The notes below the pieces were generated by a model, which worked only from the letters and a program-made list of their open reading frames with translations, searched no databases and had not been told where the DNA came from. A program made the translations under genes and the position numbers. Below, piece after piece: positions 19,602 to 31,061 of a DNA stretch of 64,000 nucleotides (its first letter is position 1; every line of letters begins with the position of its first letter). Source of the DNA: Gracilaria gracilis (Eukaryota; Rhodophyta; Florideophyceae; Gracilariales; Gracilariaceae); assembly GCA_030374805.1 (NCBI GenBank), contig JARGSG010000018.1:310001-374000 (forward strand). Direction: 5' to 3'.

Positions 19602-21561
19602 GATGGCGGGTCGAACTCCCAACCGTGGGCATAAAAGCGCATCCCCGAAGTCTTTGGATTCCATCTCGCCTTGCGAAGACCAAGTCAGTACCACTCCAAA
19701 GTGCAAACCTCGCTCCAGCGACGATCAACTCTGTTCACCACAGTCTTCAACTCGCTCTCGCGGTCGTACTACCACCCTTCCCGTTCCTCGAGTGCCTCGC
19801 GCGATGAGCGGTCAACCTCCGAACTCGGGATACTTCTCCGGATTTCGTTCCGTGCCTCTTCCGCAAAGCGGCAATGCTTCTGGGGCGTCCCAGGGACTCA
19901 ATGCCAGTGGCGGGCACATTCTCCCTCCGGGGCAGCAGCTCCATGGTCACGTCATGCAGGAAGTGCCGTGGGCTTCCTACGATGAGCTCGTCGGGCTGAA
20001 CCCTCGCGTTCACGCGCATCTCTTCCGGACTGCTCCGTGGTTTCATCCTACAGCCGTTTTCAACGAGGAGCTCATCGCGTCCTATGCGGACGGTACTGAT
20101 CGCCTTCCCGGGGATCTTCCGGCGTTAGTCACCACTTCGTGGGATTGGCGTCGACGGGTTGCCGTTCCTCCTCACGCAATCTTGCGGCGTTCCGGCGAGT
20201 CGCTGGCTTCCGCTCAGGCGGCATTGGTTCGCTTGGGCTATGCGCGCCAGAGCCGGGCGAACTTCGAGTTCCCAATTCCTGATTCCATCAGCTTTGATCT
20301 CCGGTTGTACCGTACTTAAGGCGAGATTTCGTACTGCACCCGCTTGGCGGTGGTTGAGACTTATTCCTGGAGAGGACGTCCTAGTGTACGCCAGGAGGCG
20401 GTGTGTTGGATTCATCCCATCATCCGGGCGGAGTTCAGGTATCTTCGCTGGGAGTCCCGTTTGCGGTGGTTACAGAACTTCATCCGCGATGAGCGCCGTG
20501 CGCGTTCCCGATTCGGGTTTCTCGTCCCGTATCAAAATACGGAGATCAATCGAATCCGGCACCATCACCGGCTGGGCCGTTATGCTCCCATTCCCACTTG
20601 GTGGTCCTCGGTGGAGGTGTGTCGCGGGTGCTACGTGGAGTTGCCCCCGGTCCTCTCCTATCTTGGCTCCTGCCTCATCGAGGATCCGTATTCCGGACTG
20701 TGGTCCATGGTGCTCACCGAGTGGGCTATCCGCACCGCGGCTTACCTTCTATGGGAAGTATATGACCAGTATCGACTGTGGTATGTCCCGCCTCGCCTTC
20801 GTGCGTGCATCCGAGGAATCCCGTTGCGGGTCCCTCTGGGAGGTGAAAACAATGCCGAAGAAGTTCGTGGACTCCTCGACGTAGTCGACCGAGTTGATTG
20901 GGCCAGCGTGCCCTTCGCTTAGAGCGGCCGCGGTCACGAGGACGGCGGTTTCGACCGGTCTCCGGGACGACGCACGCCATTGGCGGGAGACTTCATCTTT
21001 TTTAATCCCTGGGAGGTGCAAGAGATCACCGCAGCTGAAGCGGCAGCTCTCCGGATGGCTCCGAGGTATATCCCTTACGGGCATCCCGTTGGCTTCGTCG
21101 ACGCTGACGATTTTTACCACGCCTACGGCGGTGATGACGACCAAATTATGGACGACGAACCCGAGATGGAGTATGATGACGACATAGTCGAAGAGGTTCC
21201 TTCCGCCAACGCGGTTGAGCTGACCTCCAACGACACGGCAGCGCCGGGAATGGCGACGGCTGAGCCGGTGAATCCACCGGCGCCCGACCCTTCGTCGGTA
21301 GGTGCCGTGGTGGCTTCCCTTCCGCATGAACCAGAGGTGATCGAGGTGCCTGCCGTCCTCCCCTCTGGAGGTGGAACCGGTGAGGCGGCTGTGATCGCTC
21401 AGTTCCTCCGAGGAGTTGGGCTTTCCGCCACTGTCGCGAGCGGGGACGTCGCCGCAATGCGGGACGCGTTGGCTGCACGCCTTACTGGCGGATCAAATCC
21501 CAGCAATGGGGGTACTGGTGAGAGCGCTCCGGGCCACTCCAACCAAGGGTCGGGGGCTTAG
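19602..21561 (+). pseudogene. E2 antisense ORF, unknown function, two in-frame stops
   Basis: A single reading frame of about 650 codons runs opposite to gag-pol, from ATG 19602 (MAGRTPNRGHKSAS) to TAG 21559-21561. It is interrupted only by TAA at 20317-20319 and TAG at 20920-20922. The N-terminal 120 residues are Ser/Pro/Arg-rich and probably disordered. The middle is Trp- and Arg-rich and looks folded (VPWASYDELVGLNPRVHAHLF; WWSSVEVCRGCYVELPPVLS; LTEWAIRTAAYLLWEVYDQYRLW). The C-terminus is acidic (DDEPEMEYDDD) then Gly/Ser-rich. No known domain is recognised. Antisense ORFs at this position occur in some plant Ty3/gypsy (Tat/Ogre-like) elements; homology to those is not claimed. It would be read from the inner edge of the 3' LTR. 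Confidence 0.65.
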
Positions 21562-21735
21562 TCCATCTTCCACCTGATTCCCGCTATGCGGTGTTGTTGT
21601 AGGATATAGCCTCGATGGCCATTAAACCTACTTCCGTCTATGACGTATATTTTTCCTTTCCCAAGTGACAGTTTCGTCTTCTCCCACTTCTCAACTTCCT
21701 TCTAGGTGAGCTAGCTCCTTCCCCTTCGGGGCGTG

Positions 21736-22926
21736 TTATCCCACTTGGGCGTTGACAATTGTCGCCGGGAGACCCGTGAGAGTACGCCGATGGTACTGCA
21801 CCACTTTCGATCGTGGGAGATGCTCGATTGGCTCATCCGAGTCAGCCTCGGGTCCGTAGCCGTACCAACGTACGAGATACTGTATGTACCCCAACGGGTG
21901 GTATGAGTGTTCCACTATGTGGTCGACTACGAACTCTTGTCTGAAGACTTCCCGGCCTTGCCGTGTGACTACGACATCCTGCTTTGGAGAGCTCTTCGGC
22001 GGCTTCATCGTGTGTGGCACTGCGTCGGTGCTCCAGTTAGACCGAGGTGTGTCCAACAAGGTTGGTGGAACTGTATCTTCGCGGTGTGGTCCCCTACTTG
22101 GGTCGGTGGTCACGCGTCTCGCGGTGTCGGTGTTCCCGTTTCCTTGTTCCTGTAGAGTTCCTTTTCCCGCGGGAGTCCCAGGTGGGCGTACCGCAAGTTT
22201 GCGTGGTAGCAACCGTTTCGACGGAGTTGTGTGTGGCGTCGAACGCGCTCGCGTCAACGGTAACCCTGATTGAACCGGCCTCGCCGTGGTGGTACGTGAC
22301 GTTGTCAACGGGTGGCCTTCATTGGTCTGCGCCGTGGCGTGTTCCGCCTCCGTATGCACGGGAGGTGTCAGCTTGGTTTGTCGACGTGGTTCGCTCGCTG
22401 AGCTGATCTTCCTTACAGGTGTAGTCCGTGTCCTACGGTTGGCACTTCCCTGCTGCGCATTTAGCGACGTGTCCGCGGTGTGGCCCGTTTCAGGCGTGTT
22501 GGGCGACTTAGTCTCCGACGGCTCTTCTCCGTCTTGGACGTGCGAGCTCAACGGCGCCTTAGGCGGTATTTCCACTCCGTTATGCGACATAGTCACTCCA
22601 GGCGCGCTATGCGGCGTAGGCAACGGCTTCATCGGTAACGACTGAGTCTCCTCGGTCCTGTCCCGCACGGCGGTAGTGTCTGGTGACGATTCCGCTTCTG
22701 CGTTGATGCGCGGCGACCTTGACGAGACGCCGGGCTCCCGAGAGGGCTTTGATTGCGCATTAGCGGTGTCTCTCTTCCGTGCCACACGGTGTTCCTCACG
22801 CGACAGCGCGGAAGCATGACGATCAACGAGTCCCTCCCCCTCCTTAGATGGAGCGACATGGGGAGTGGGTGTCAACGCGCCAAGGCGGCGAATAATTACG
22901 CCAGGCGGCGGGGCTTCAGACAGCAA
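21736..22926 (-). pseudogene. pol: E2 integrase tail with chromodomain
   Basis: Last segment of the pol frame, after an in-frame TAA at 22951-22953. It is a Pro/Thr/Ser/Arg-rich linker of about 300 residues ending in a chromodomain: VDHIVEHSYHP, YLVRWYGYGPEADSDEPIEHL, and a closing helix RSKVVQYHRR. The chromodomain core is intact. The linker contains an SKEGEG segment encoded by a purine-rich repeat (22832-22850). Confidence 0.75.
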
Positions 22927-22950
22927 AGAGCCAGGGCGCGTAGAGTCCGA

Positions 22951-24747
22951 TTACATCGGCAAATTCGAGAGTCCCCTACTTGGGTGTGGTACCTCCCTAG
23001 GGCGGTTGATCGGGGGTGGGTCCGGTGCGTCTGTAGTGTTCGTTTCCGCTTCTGCGGTAGAATGTCTACTTGATGGGTCGTTTCCCGCGCGCGGGGGTGC
23101 AAAAACCACGCGATCGCGGGAAATGCGTTCGTGTTGCTGACCCATCTCCACTACGACAGTGTCGGATTCCACAGCAATGGTTTCGAAAGGACCGTGGGCG
23201 ACGGGTGAGAGCTCGTGGAGTTTCTCTTTGCCTGGGTTCCAATACTCCTTACGGATGAACACATAGTCCCCTTCTTCAAGGGCGGGTGGTCTTCGAGGGG
23301 CTCGCTGATCGAAATCACGCTTATACGCGGCTTGTGACCGGGCCATTGACCGTTGTGCTGCAGGGAACAGCTTGGTAAGCCATGTCTTCCAGGTTTCCCT
23401 CTATCCCTTCGTCGAAGGAAATTGATCCAGCGTTGGCTGTGCTTCGAGCGCCACGGGCGGTGGGGTGCGAGACAGAACCAATTCAAATGGAGTTAATCCC
23501 GTAGTACAGTGTACCTGAGTGTTGTATGCGAATGTCAGCGCATCGGTGAACAGGTCCCACGTGGTGGGGTGATCGGCTACGTATGAACGGAGTGCTGCTA
23601 ACAGCGTCCGGTTAAACCGTTCAGCCTGCCCATTACACTGGGGGTGGTAGGTTGTCGTGAAGAGATTCTTGACATCCAGAATTCTGCATACATCCCCGAA
23701 GAACCGGGAGGCAAACTGTTTCCCGTTGTCGGAGAGTAGATTCACCGGTGGACCGTAGACGAATGCCCAATGGGTGACGAATGCTTGCGCCACCGTCAAT
23801 GACGTGATTCTCCGTAAGGGTACGGTACGAACGAGCTTCGAGAAACGATCCGTGATCACGAGTAAAAACTTGTTACGCCGCTTAGTAGCAAGGAACGGTC
23901 CCAAAATATCGATAGCTACGAATTCCAGGGGCGCCCTTGCGGGGAAGAGCTTCAACTTCGTCGCATGGCGGCGAAGCTTGACGCGATTCCGAGCACACTC
24001 GGGGCAGAACCGCACAGTTGCGTAGCAATCCACAGCCATTGCTGGCCAGTAGAATTTCCTTCGCAATGTAAGGTACAGTTTCCGTCCTCCGACGTGACCA
24101 CTAAGTTTAGCATACTGTGATAAGTGTAACACCCGAGATTGTAGGGCGTGTGGCACCACTATTTGTGGGTTTCCAGTTACCGTGCGAACGAGGTATCCAA
24201 TATCATTCACCCGAAAGGGGAGATCAGCTCCTCCATTGAGTTGCGCCCGAATCTTCGTGCAGTAGGGATCGCTGAACTGTTCCCTAACCATCTCCTCCGT
24301 TGTGACGGGTACGAAGTTCCCTGGTAGGGGGTTCGCACTTTCGCTGACAGCGAGTAGGTCGTCCAGTTCCTGGTCAAAATCCAGTTCGTCTGGCCATTCC
24401 TCTTCGATATCCTCCAGTTTACCTGCGGTGTAGTCGTCAACTGCAAAGCAGGGTATTTCCTCGTCATCGACGGCTAACGCTTCCCCTGTGGTGGGTAGGC
24501 GAGAAAGGGCGTCGGCTTGTGTATTGTTGGCCCCCTTCTTGTAGGTGACGTCGAAGTCGAACTCTGCAAGACGCAGTCTCCAGCGGCCTGAAGGCTCCGA
24601 TATGGAAAGTAGCCATCTCAATGATGAGTGATTCGTGTAAACGGTGAAATGAGCACCCATGAGGTAGGGGCGTAGTGTGCATAATGCCCACACTACTGCG
24701 AGACATTCCTTCTCCGAGACGGAGTAATTCTTCTCATGCACGTTCAA
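22951..24747 (-). pseudogene. pol: E2 RNase H (end), integrase
   Basis: The frame continues from reverse transcriptase through a TGA at 24757-24759, where the sister element E3 has Trp in RYWSRAL. RNase H end: HEKNYSVSEKECLAVVWAL, YTNHSSLRWLL. Integrase: HHCC (LSGHVGGRKLYLTLRRKFYW...CPECARNR), then Asp in VAIDILGPF, Asp in LLSDNGKQFAS and Glu in CNGQAERFNR. All three catalytic acids are present. TAG at 23401-23403 interrupts the region after the core, and TAA at 22951 ends this piece. Integrase joins the cDNA to the target. Confidence 0.88.
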
Positions 24748-24756
24748 CGAACGGGA

Positions 24757-26984
24757 TCAGTATCCAATTGGCTTGCGTTCCCCCTCTGGGGTGGTTTGAA
24801 ATAAGGCGCAGCCTACCTGGTAGTCACTAGAGTCCGTGTCCACGGTATATGAAAGTCCCGGTTTCGGTAGTGACAATACTGGTGCCGTGGTTACAGCCTC
24901 TTTGAGAGAGTTAGAGGCTTCCGTCTGAGTAGACGTGAATGGGTCCAACTTAGGCGGTTGACCCTTCCGCAGGAGCGCGTTCAGAGGTGCCGCAATGTCC
25001 GCGAAGTTGGGAATAAACCGTCTATAGACGTTGACTAATCCTAGAAAGGATCTCAGTTCCGTTTGGGTAGTCGGTTCCGTGGCCTGTTTCAGCGACTTCA
25101 CACGAGCTTCCTCGATCATGACACGTCCTGGACGGATTATGTGACCCAGATACTTGACTGTATCCGTGAAGAATTCGCATTTCCTCAGCTTGAGTGTCAC
25201 TCCGGCGTCCCGTAACGTGGCCATTATGTCTCTCACATGTGTGAGGTGATCATCCAGATTATCTGAGAATACAATGACGTCGTCAAGGTAGACGAGACAA
25301 GTACGCCACTTGAAGCGGGCCAGTAGGATATCAATAGCACGCTGAAAAGTAGCGGGAGCATTGGTTAACCCAAAGGGCATCCGTTTAAAACGGTAGAGGC
25401 CAGAGTGGCAGACAAACGCTGTCTTGTCCTGATCCTCCTTCTCACTGGAACTTGCCAGTATCCCCAGTTAGCATCCAATGCCGTGAATACGGTAGCATTT
25501 CCGAGAGAATCGATGTATTCATCCATAAGTGAAATAGGGTACACGTCCTTGACGGTAAGAGCGTTTAGACGACGATAATCGATACAGAAGCGCCAGGAAC
25601 CATCCGGTTTTGGAGCCAGTACCACTGGTGATGCCCACGACGAATGTGCCGGTTCTATGGCTCCTGCGCGGAGCATCTTGTCCACCTGGAATTGCTCTTC
25701 TTCTCTGGCCTTGGGCCCCGCCCTGTACGGATGTTGGGCTACTGGCCGAGAGTTGGGAAGGAGATCAATCCGGTGTTCCGTGGTATTTATTTCTCCGAGA
25801 GAACCATCCCACATTGTGGTGAATTCACGAAGCATATCGCGCAGTCGTTTGCGGTGTGTCTCTGGAACATGTCCGAGGTCGAGTTCTTCCAATTCCATTA
25901 CTGGTTCCAATTGGTCGTAACTCGTCGGAACGCCTTTCTTCTCTGTCTTAACAGGCTGCTGACCCGACAGACTCGGCGACGGAGACGAATGAGATTCTGA
26001 CTCCTCCCCCTCCTTAGAGTGAACGATTCCGAGCACATCGGCAGCAGTCATCTTCGTCGGTACCAACGCAGTTGGATGCGGCATGACCGAGCCAATCACT
26101 TGGTTTTTCACCAGATACTGGGTTGTTTTGCCTAGATTGGCTATCAACACGTAAAACAGATTATCCAGTTCCACCTGGACCACTCCATTAGCAATGGCAA
26201 GAGAGTATTTTTCATACAACGACGGCAATGGCTGGACGATTCGTAAACCGTGTTGACGGGAATTCACCTGTACCCAGACTTGAGACTCTGGAAGCACGCG
26301 TGTCGCGGAGGCAACACGAAGCTTCGTAGATTCCCGAGAACTCGGTGGTGCTTCCTGCGCCGCAGGTAGAGGTACGTGCTTCTTGGAGGCATGCCTCAAA
26401 GGACGACGAACAATCGGCACGGACGAACCATCTTTCATTTCAACACGCCTCTGGCGGGGCCTAATGGCATCGACAAAGCGGTCGCAAAAGTCAGAACCCA
26501 AAATGACTGGGGCGGCCAGTGACCGACAAACGACAAAGTCGAGCTTCACCACGCATGAGCCCAAGCGGATTACCAACTCGATGTATCCTACCGTTGACAA
26601 CGGGTTGTTATTCGCGTCAGCGACGTCAGGAATGTCGCCACGGCGAATGTGTAACCGCAAGGCGGGTGGCAATGCTGTCTCAACAATGAAGTTCGGACCT
26701 GCGCCTGTATCTAGTACAGTGAGATAACGCACCATAAACTGGGGTGAAAGGCCAAGGTCGGCATAGACCTTGTAATTGCGTTTGGCCATCACCATAACTC
26801 TATCCGGGAACCGGTTATTTCTTACCCGTATCCACGGTCGACGAAGAACACCGGGGTGTTCTGAGTTCACGTCTTCGACAGCCTGTTTCCTCGAGAGGAT
26901 TCGGACCTGGGAGCGAGGCAGGGATGCCTCGGGCGCCTTCAGCCTCAACTCTGAGGGCGCTCCTCCAAGAGAGAAGACTCCCAC
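24757..26984 (-). pseudogene. pol: E2 protease and reverse transcriptase
   Basis: Protease with catalytic DTG (LTVLDTGAGPNFIVE). Linker with SKEGEESES encoded by the repeated polypurine motif (26001-26020). Reverse transcriptase: ASPVVLAPKPDGSWRFCIDYRRLN, TALDANWGYWQVPV, then a one-base frameshift at about 25440, then MPFGLTNAPATFQRAID and the catalytic box YLDD (CLVYLDDVIVFS). RNase H begins at VDTDSSDYQVGCAL. Pol lies in the -1 frame relative to gag. Confidence 0.88.
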
Positions 26985-26986
26985 AA

Positions 26987-29110
26987 TTAGTTTTTCTGAG
27001 CAGATTCCGCCTGAGGCGTGTGCTCAGTATTCTGAACCATTGATGCCTGGGCAACAGTGGCAGAAGCGTCCGCAGTAGCGGTTGAATTTCCCTCGAGAGG
27101 GGTACGGGGGTGAGAGGTCACCATGTTCTGGGCAATCGGAGCCGCAATTGTGCGTGGAATATCCATCTTCGCGCGGATGTACGATGCCATCGGAACGGAA
27201 GCCTTCTCCTCAGGTGAGAGGGATTCGTAGTTGGCAATGACTTGTGCCCACTCACGCATGGTTAAAACGCACTGCGGAGAAGTATGCCCTCGCGTATAGC
27301 AGAGGTGACAGATCAATCCAACAATGGCATTGACATTCCGAGTATTCGAAAATCGCACCGCTGGGCGGGAAGCTTGCCAGCCAGGCCGTGAAGCCCGGGT
27401 TCCACCGTTCTCATATGACAGTCAAGGGGGTCGAACTCGGTTCCAATCGGCATACAGCAGTGTACCGTCCGGAGCCGTTTGAAACGAGGCATCCGTGGTT
27501 GAGGGGGGCTCCGTTGTCGGGATTGAAAGCACGTCGCTACGGGCAAAGTGCACCTGATCATACTCCTTGTTGGAGTGTGCCTCAGCCAGCATTGATGCCG
27601 ACGGGGTTCCCGATTCCAACATCAACGCTTTTGCGGACTTCAACCGGGTACCCGGGACTCGTGCTCGTAGTGCATCGCCTTCGGCGCGTGCATACTGCAC
27701 CAGTTCCAAGTACGTAGTCTTACGGTTTTCTTCACGGCGACGGGCCACTAGGGTCCGTATAGCCGGGTCTAGTCCATCAACGAACATGGTACAACGCTCT
27801 TGAGCGGAATAAACATTGCCACATCGGTGGAAGGCCTTATTCAGGCGCACCGAGTAATCGGTTTCCGTTTCGCCGGGGCGTTGTTTGGTGTCTCTCAGAG
27901 CGAGGATAGCCGACTGGATGGCGGTGCCAGTGGCATAGGACCTCAGTAGACACTGAACTGCTTCAGGCCAGCAAGTAACCCCTCCTTCAGAGGCGCGAGA
28001 TGAACCTCTTACAGAGTTGTACTGATCTTCCGCAAGTCCGCGTAGAAAATAGGGCAGCGCGACAAACGCATGTCCTTCATTCATCCCAAGGATGTCGGCT
28101 TCCGCTACAAAGCGTGATGGGAAATCCAACACCAAGATGGGATCATCGCCTGTAAACAGTTGATTACGGAGCGACAGCTGCATCCGTTTGATACATTCTT
28201 TGACCTTTCACGTCCCACGGGGAGTTCTATCCAATGAGGAGTCCTCCAAACGGTAATACCGGTATGACAACAGCTTCTTGTAGAGCAGATTGGTAGGCTT
28301 TAACTCTTTTAATCCAGAGTGCTTCCTTCCCTTCGAGCGGGCGCGTATCACACCTTGGGTGGCTGATGACCGCTTTGAGCGTGACGAACGCTCACGAGGG
28401 GCTTCTTCTACCGACGAGTCGGACGAGTCAGACCCGGTTGACCGGCGAGAAGAAAGACAAGATGCTGACGAATCAGAGTCGTAGTTCTTCCGCTCTTTGC
28501 GTGCTTTGGATCCATTGACCTTCTTGTCACGGTGTGAAACAGCAACCGGCTCAGCCGTGCGATTGGCTCCAACCAGGACGGTTTGTTCCACCGTTTCTAG
28601 ACGGGCGCGGAGGCGAGTAAACTTCTCAGCCACGTCCTCCACGAAATTAGCGGGTCCTTCGAAAGCTTCCAAGAGGGAGTTGACATCACCACGCAATACG
28701 CGGAGATCCTCAGAAAAGTCCAGCAGAGCAGTGTCATCCACTTTCTTTCGAAGTAGCGACATCTCCTTAGCAAGGGTAGCATGGGCAGCCCGCGTGGAGC
28801 GGAGCTGCTCTTCCACAGTTAAGTGGAGGGTGTCATTGACAGTAGCCCTCAGAGGTGCCTCCGGAGTGGGAGCTACGGAAGGGACCGTACCTCCTACGAT
28901 AGAAGCGGGACCAGCAACGGCAGGAGCCGGTCCATCATCTCGATGAGGGTTGATCAACGATGTAGGCGGAAGTCGAGTGGTCGTCGGCACAGCTTCAGTA
29001 GCCGGCATCCCTTCGGTCCGGGACCGTGAACGGGTGGGGATCCGTGACGGAAGTGGCGGATCCGATCTTCCAGTCTGACTGCGTGTCTTCGGACGATCAG
29101 AAAGCGTCAT
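26987..29110 (-). pseudogene. gag: E2 gag
   Basis: ATG at 29108-29110 (MTLSDRPKTRSQTGRS). The N-terminal part is Pro/Ser-rich, then coiled-coil-like, then a Ser/Asp/Lys/Arg-rich stretch. The capsid begins near FTGDDPILVLDF and shows the retrotransposon gag pattern (ALRDTKQRPGETETDYSVRLNKAFHRCG). The zinc knuckle is CHLCYTRGHTSPQC (C-X2-C-X4-H-X4-C, about 27270-27312). In-frame TGA codons at 28208-28210 and 27422-27424 interrupt it. It ends QKN-stop at 26987, where the sequence reads CAG AAA AAC TAA, a possible -1 slip site (G AAA AAC) leading into pol. Confidence 0.85.
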
Positions 29111-29251
29111 GACCAGAACAACCGTACAACGGGATAATCGACAGCCAATTGGATGGGACTTCCAGTGAACTTCCAAATGGAGACAAGGGCAAAAGGACTA
29201 ACCTCGCAACGAGTGAATTCACGAGTAAATCTTCCGACAAGAACTAATCGT

Positions 29252-29269
29252 TTCTAAGTCGGGAGACCA
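29252..29269 (-). promoter_or_regulatory. E2 primer-binding site
   Basis: On the minus strand, two bases after the 5' LTR: TGGTCTCCCGACTTAGAA. It would pair with the 3' end of a tRNA ending ...GGGAGACCA. The identical 18-mer follows the 5' LTR of E3 (49406-49423). The tRNA is not identified. Confidence 0.75.
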
Positions 29270-29271
29270 CT

Positions 29272-30122
29272 TGTGGAGCAACGCCTTTGGCGGGAAAAGC
29301 GCAAGCTCACGAAAACGTTCGGAATCTTCCCCTCGACAGGGCAGCACAGCGAACGGAGCACTCCGGGAATGACACAGCTAAGCCGGGTGTAAATCCGAGG
29401 TCAAACCACCACGACAAGCGTCGGAGCGTGAGGCTGGTTAGTAGTCGGTAGAGATCCACGTGTTCACACGGTCACGAGATGAGTCCTCGAAAGAGAGTAG
29501 CACGGCAACGACAAGGTGTCGGAAACGGGCCACTGCGAACAGGGCAAAAAGGCAAACCCAAAAAAGGGGAGAAAGCAAACCACCAGAGTGGGGGAAAAGG
29601 AGAGAGTAAAGCAAACCCAATACAGGGGCGAGTATACGACAATAGGTCGGAACGAGACACACAAATAGTGGTTATACTCTGAGCGCCACAAGGGTGGGTA
29701 ACTATACGTGAACAACGCGGTCGTCACTCCACTTGGAGGTGAACAGTCCGCGAAGGCGTGATAGTTAGATCCAGAAGCCCTTGCTTAGCAAGGGGCAATT
29801 TACTTGGGGGAGCGATGCTCAACCCTCTAAGTACTGAGCTCGGCGCACCACTGACAGTGGGTGCGCCGGGCAAAAAAAACTATAAAATATCTGAGTAAAT
29901 ACAGCAATGCTGGGTGCACTGCCTCCGGCATATCCGTGCTACACGTGTGCTAGTCACACCCGCTAAGCGGCGCCTCGAGTCGTGCAATCCACGTGTACAT
30001 GTGTGGAAATTACCTCAGCGAGGCGACACGCTAATAGCGATGTAGCTCATATATATCTACTAACGCATGATGCGGAAATTAACTAAGTACCTCAAATCGC
30101 CTCCAAGGAGTGTTGTCCTTCA
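29272..30122 (-). repeat. E2 5' LTR (right copy)
   Basis: 851 bp, about 99% identical by eye to 18716-19567. Differences include GAAGACG/GAAAACG, ACATCG/ACAGCG and GCGGTG/GCGATG. Immediately followed by the target duplication CTGTG. Confidence 0.95.
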
Positions 30123-30792
30123 CTGTGAGCCATTTAACCATGTCGGAAATACTTTGAGACGTCTGTACCATTTGCTTCACTATTTGTTGTTGGAATTCCT
30201 TTACTACAGGAAGACTGGTAGGCCCAATACTTCATTTGTTTTTTCTTTCGCTCATTACGCCGATTGTTTCACGAGTATTTTGCAACTCTGCTGCCGAAGG
30301 ATTACCATTTTTATCATGTGGGCCGAGAACAGCGGCCATTACTTTCGCTTGTATGTCTCGATTGATATGTTTTGCACGTCGTACCAGTGAAGGACATGAA
30401 GGGTCGTCTGTCTTTTTTCGGACTTGAACTAGACGGTCAAACTTGTCTTTGAAACTATCCGCATTACGCTCTTGAAGTTCGTCAACTTTTGCTTGGCGGT
30501 TGTCCTTTTGAGCTACACGCGCCCACATGTTAGCGCCCGTCGGCTCAAGTTGTGCAACAATATCAAGCAAAAAACTTGTCTCGTATGCTGAGTAGTTGGT
30601 TGCACCACTCCTGGATCTCTTCGGTGGTTTTGGTTCAAGTTGTTACGTTTCAGTACTGCGAGCTCGTTTTTGTGCTTTGTTCTTCACGGGACGGTTTGTT
30701 GTATGATTGTGCTTGGTTCTCTCACAGGAGTTCTGTTGACTTTTCTGCTCTCTGTTTGAGCCAGGGTCTAAAGTGAATGGTAGTGAACTCAT
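30123..30792 (-). pseudogene. Myb-like partner gene of Harbinger B, 5' part
   Basis: Starts at ATG 30790-30792 (MSSLPFTLDPGSNREQ). The Myb/SANT-like domain is NYSAYETSFLLDIVAQLEPTG, MWARVAQKDN, DSFKDKFDRLVQVRKKTDDP, VRRAKHINRDIQ, parallel to the copy A protein. Two in-frame stops are present: TAA at about 30645, before the domain, and TGA at 30232-30234, after it. The frame then stays open to the E2 insertion point and continues in phase at 18715. The gene was therefore split by E2 and also carries point nonsense mutations. It would otherwise supply the DNA-binding partner for transposase B. Confidence 0.75.
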
Positions 30793-31027
30793 ATTTCATA
30801 TACACTGAGATATTTGAAGACAGAAAAGACGCTACCTAAAGATGTTGAAGCGATGTTTGTTCTACCGACCACGACGTTGGTTTGGCAAAACTTAATGCAG
30901 CCAAGGTGGGAAGCGGACGTGTTGCTCCTTGGTTTGCATGGTAATTTAAGTACGCTCGGAGATATGGAAAGCTTTCTGTTTGCTCCACTGTCAGTGGCGG
31001 TCCTGATCTGAGGTTAAGTCCCTGTAG

Positions 31028-31061
31028 TAGTGTCGCAGTGTTAAATTCTTGGATGCTCCCA
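31028..31061 (-). repeat. Harbinger B right terminal inverted repeat
   Basis: Reverse complement starts TGGGAGCATCCAAGAATTT; partner of 14802-14836. It lies about 235 bp upstream of the Myb-like gene start, comparable with the roughly 105 bp in copy A. Confidence 0.65.

Larger units (their letters stand above)
18716..30122 (-). mobile_element. Ty3/gypsy LTR retrotransposon E2 with antisense ORF
   Basis: 11,407 bp. The LTRs are 18716-19567 and 29272-30122 (852 and 851 bp), TGTGGAGCAACG...TCCTTCA. The target duplication CTGTG is at 18711-18715 and 30123-30127. Sense genes are on the minus strand: gag (29110 to 26987), then pol (to 21736) with protease, reverse transcriptase, RNase H, integrase and chromodomain. 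About 2 kb between pol and the 3' LTR holds a long ORF on the opposite strand. About nine LTR differences by eye (about 99% identity), yet gag-pol has five or more stops and a frameshift. It shares its primer-binding site and protein family with E3. Confidence 0.95.
14802..31061. mobile_element. PIF/Harbinger element copy B, interrupted by a pogo element and E2
   Basis: Bounded by inverted copies of TGGGNNCATCCAAGAATT (14802-14819 + and 31044-31061 -). The similarity extends inward over about 34 bp (GCACTGTTACACTCC against ACACTGCGACACTAC). It contains transposase (17293-18480, +) and the Myb-like gene (18499 to 30792, -), convergent with an 18-bp gap. Removing the nested pogo-like element (2.2 kb) and E2 (11.4 kb) leaves about 2.6 kb, a normal size for a two-gene Harbinger element. 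A target duplication is not clear, so the exact ends may shift by a few bases. Confidence 0.65.

Noticed and set aside
21884..22645. Plus-strand ORFs opposite the E2 integrase tail
   Set aside because: Antisense to the conserved pol frame and chromodomain; Val/Cys-rich shadow translation.
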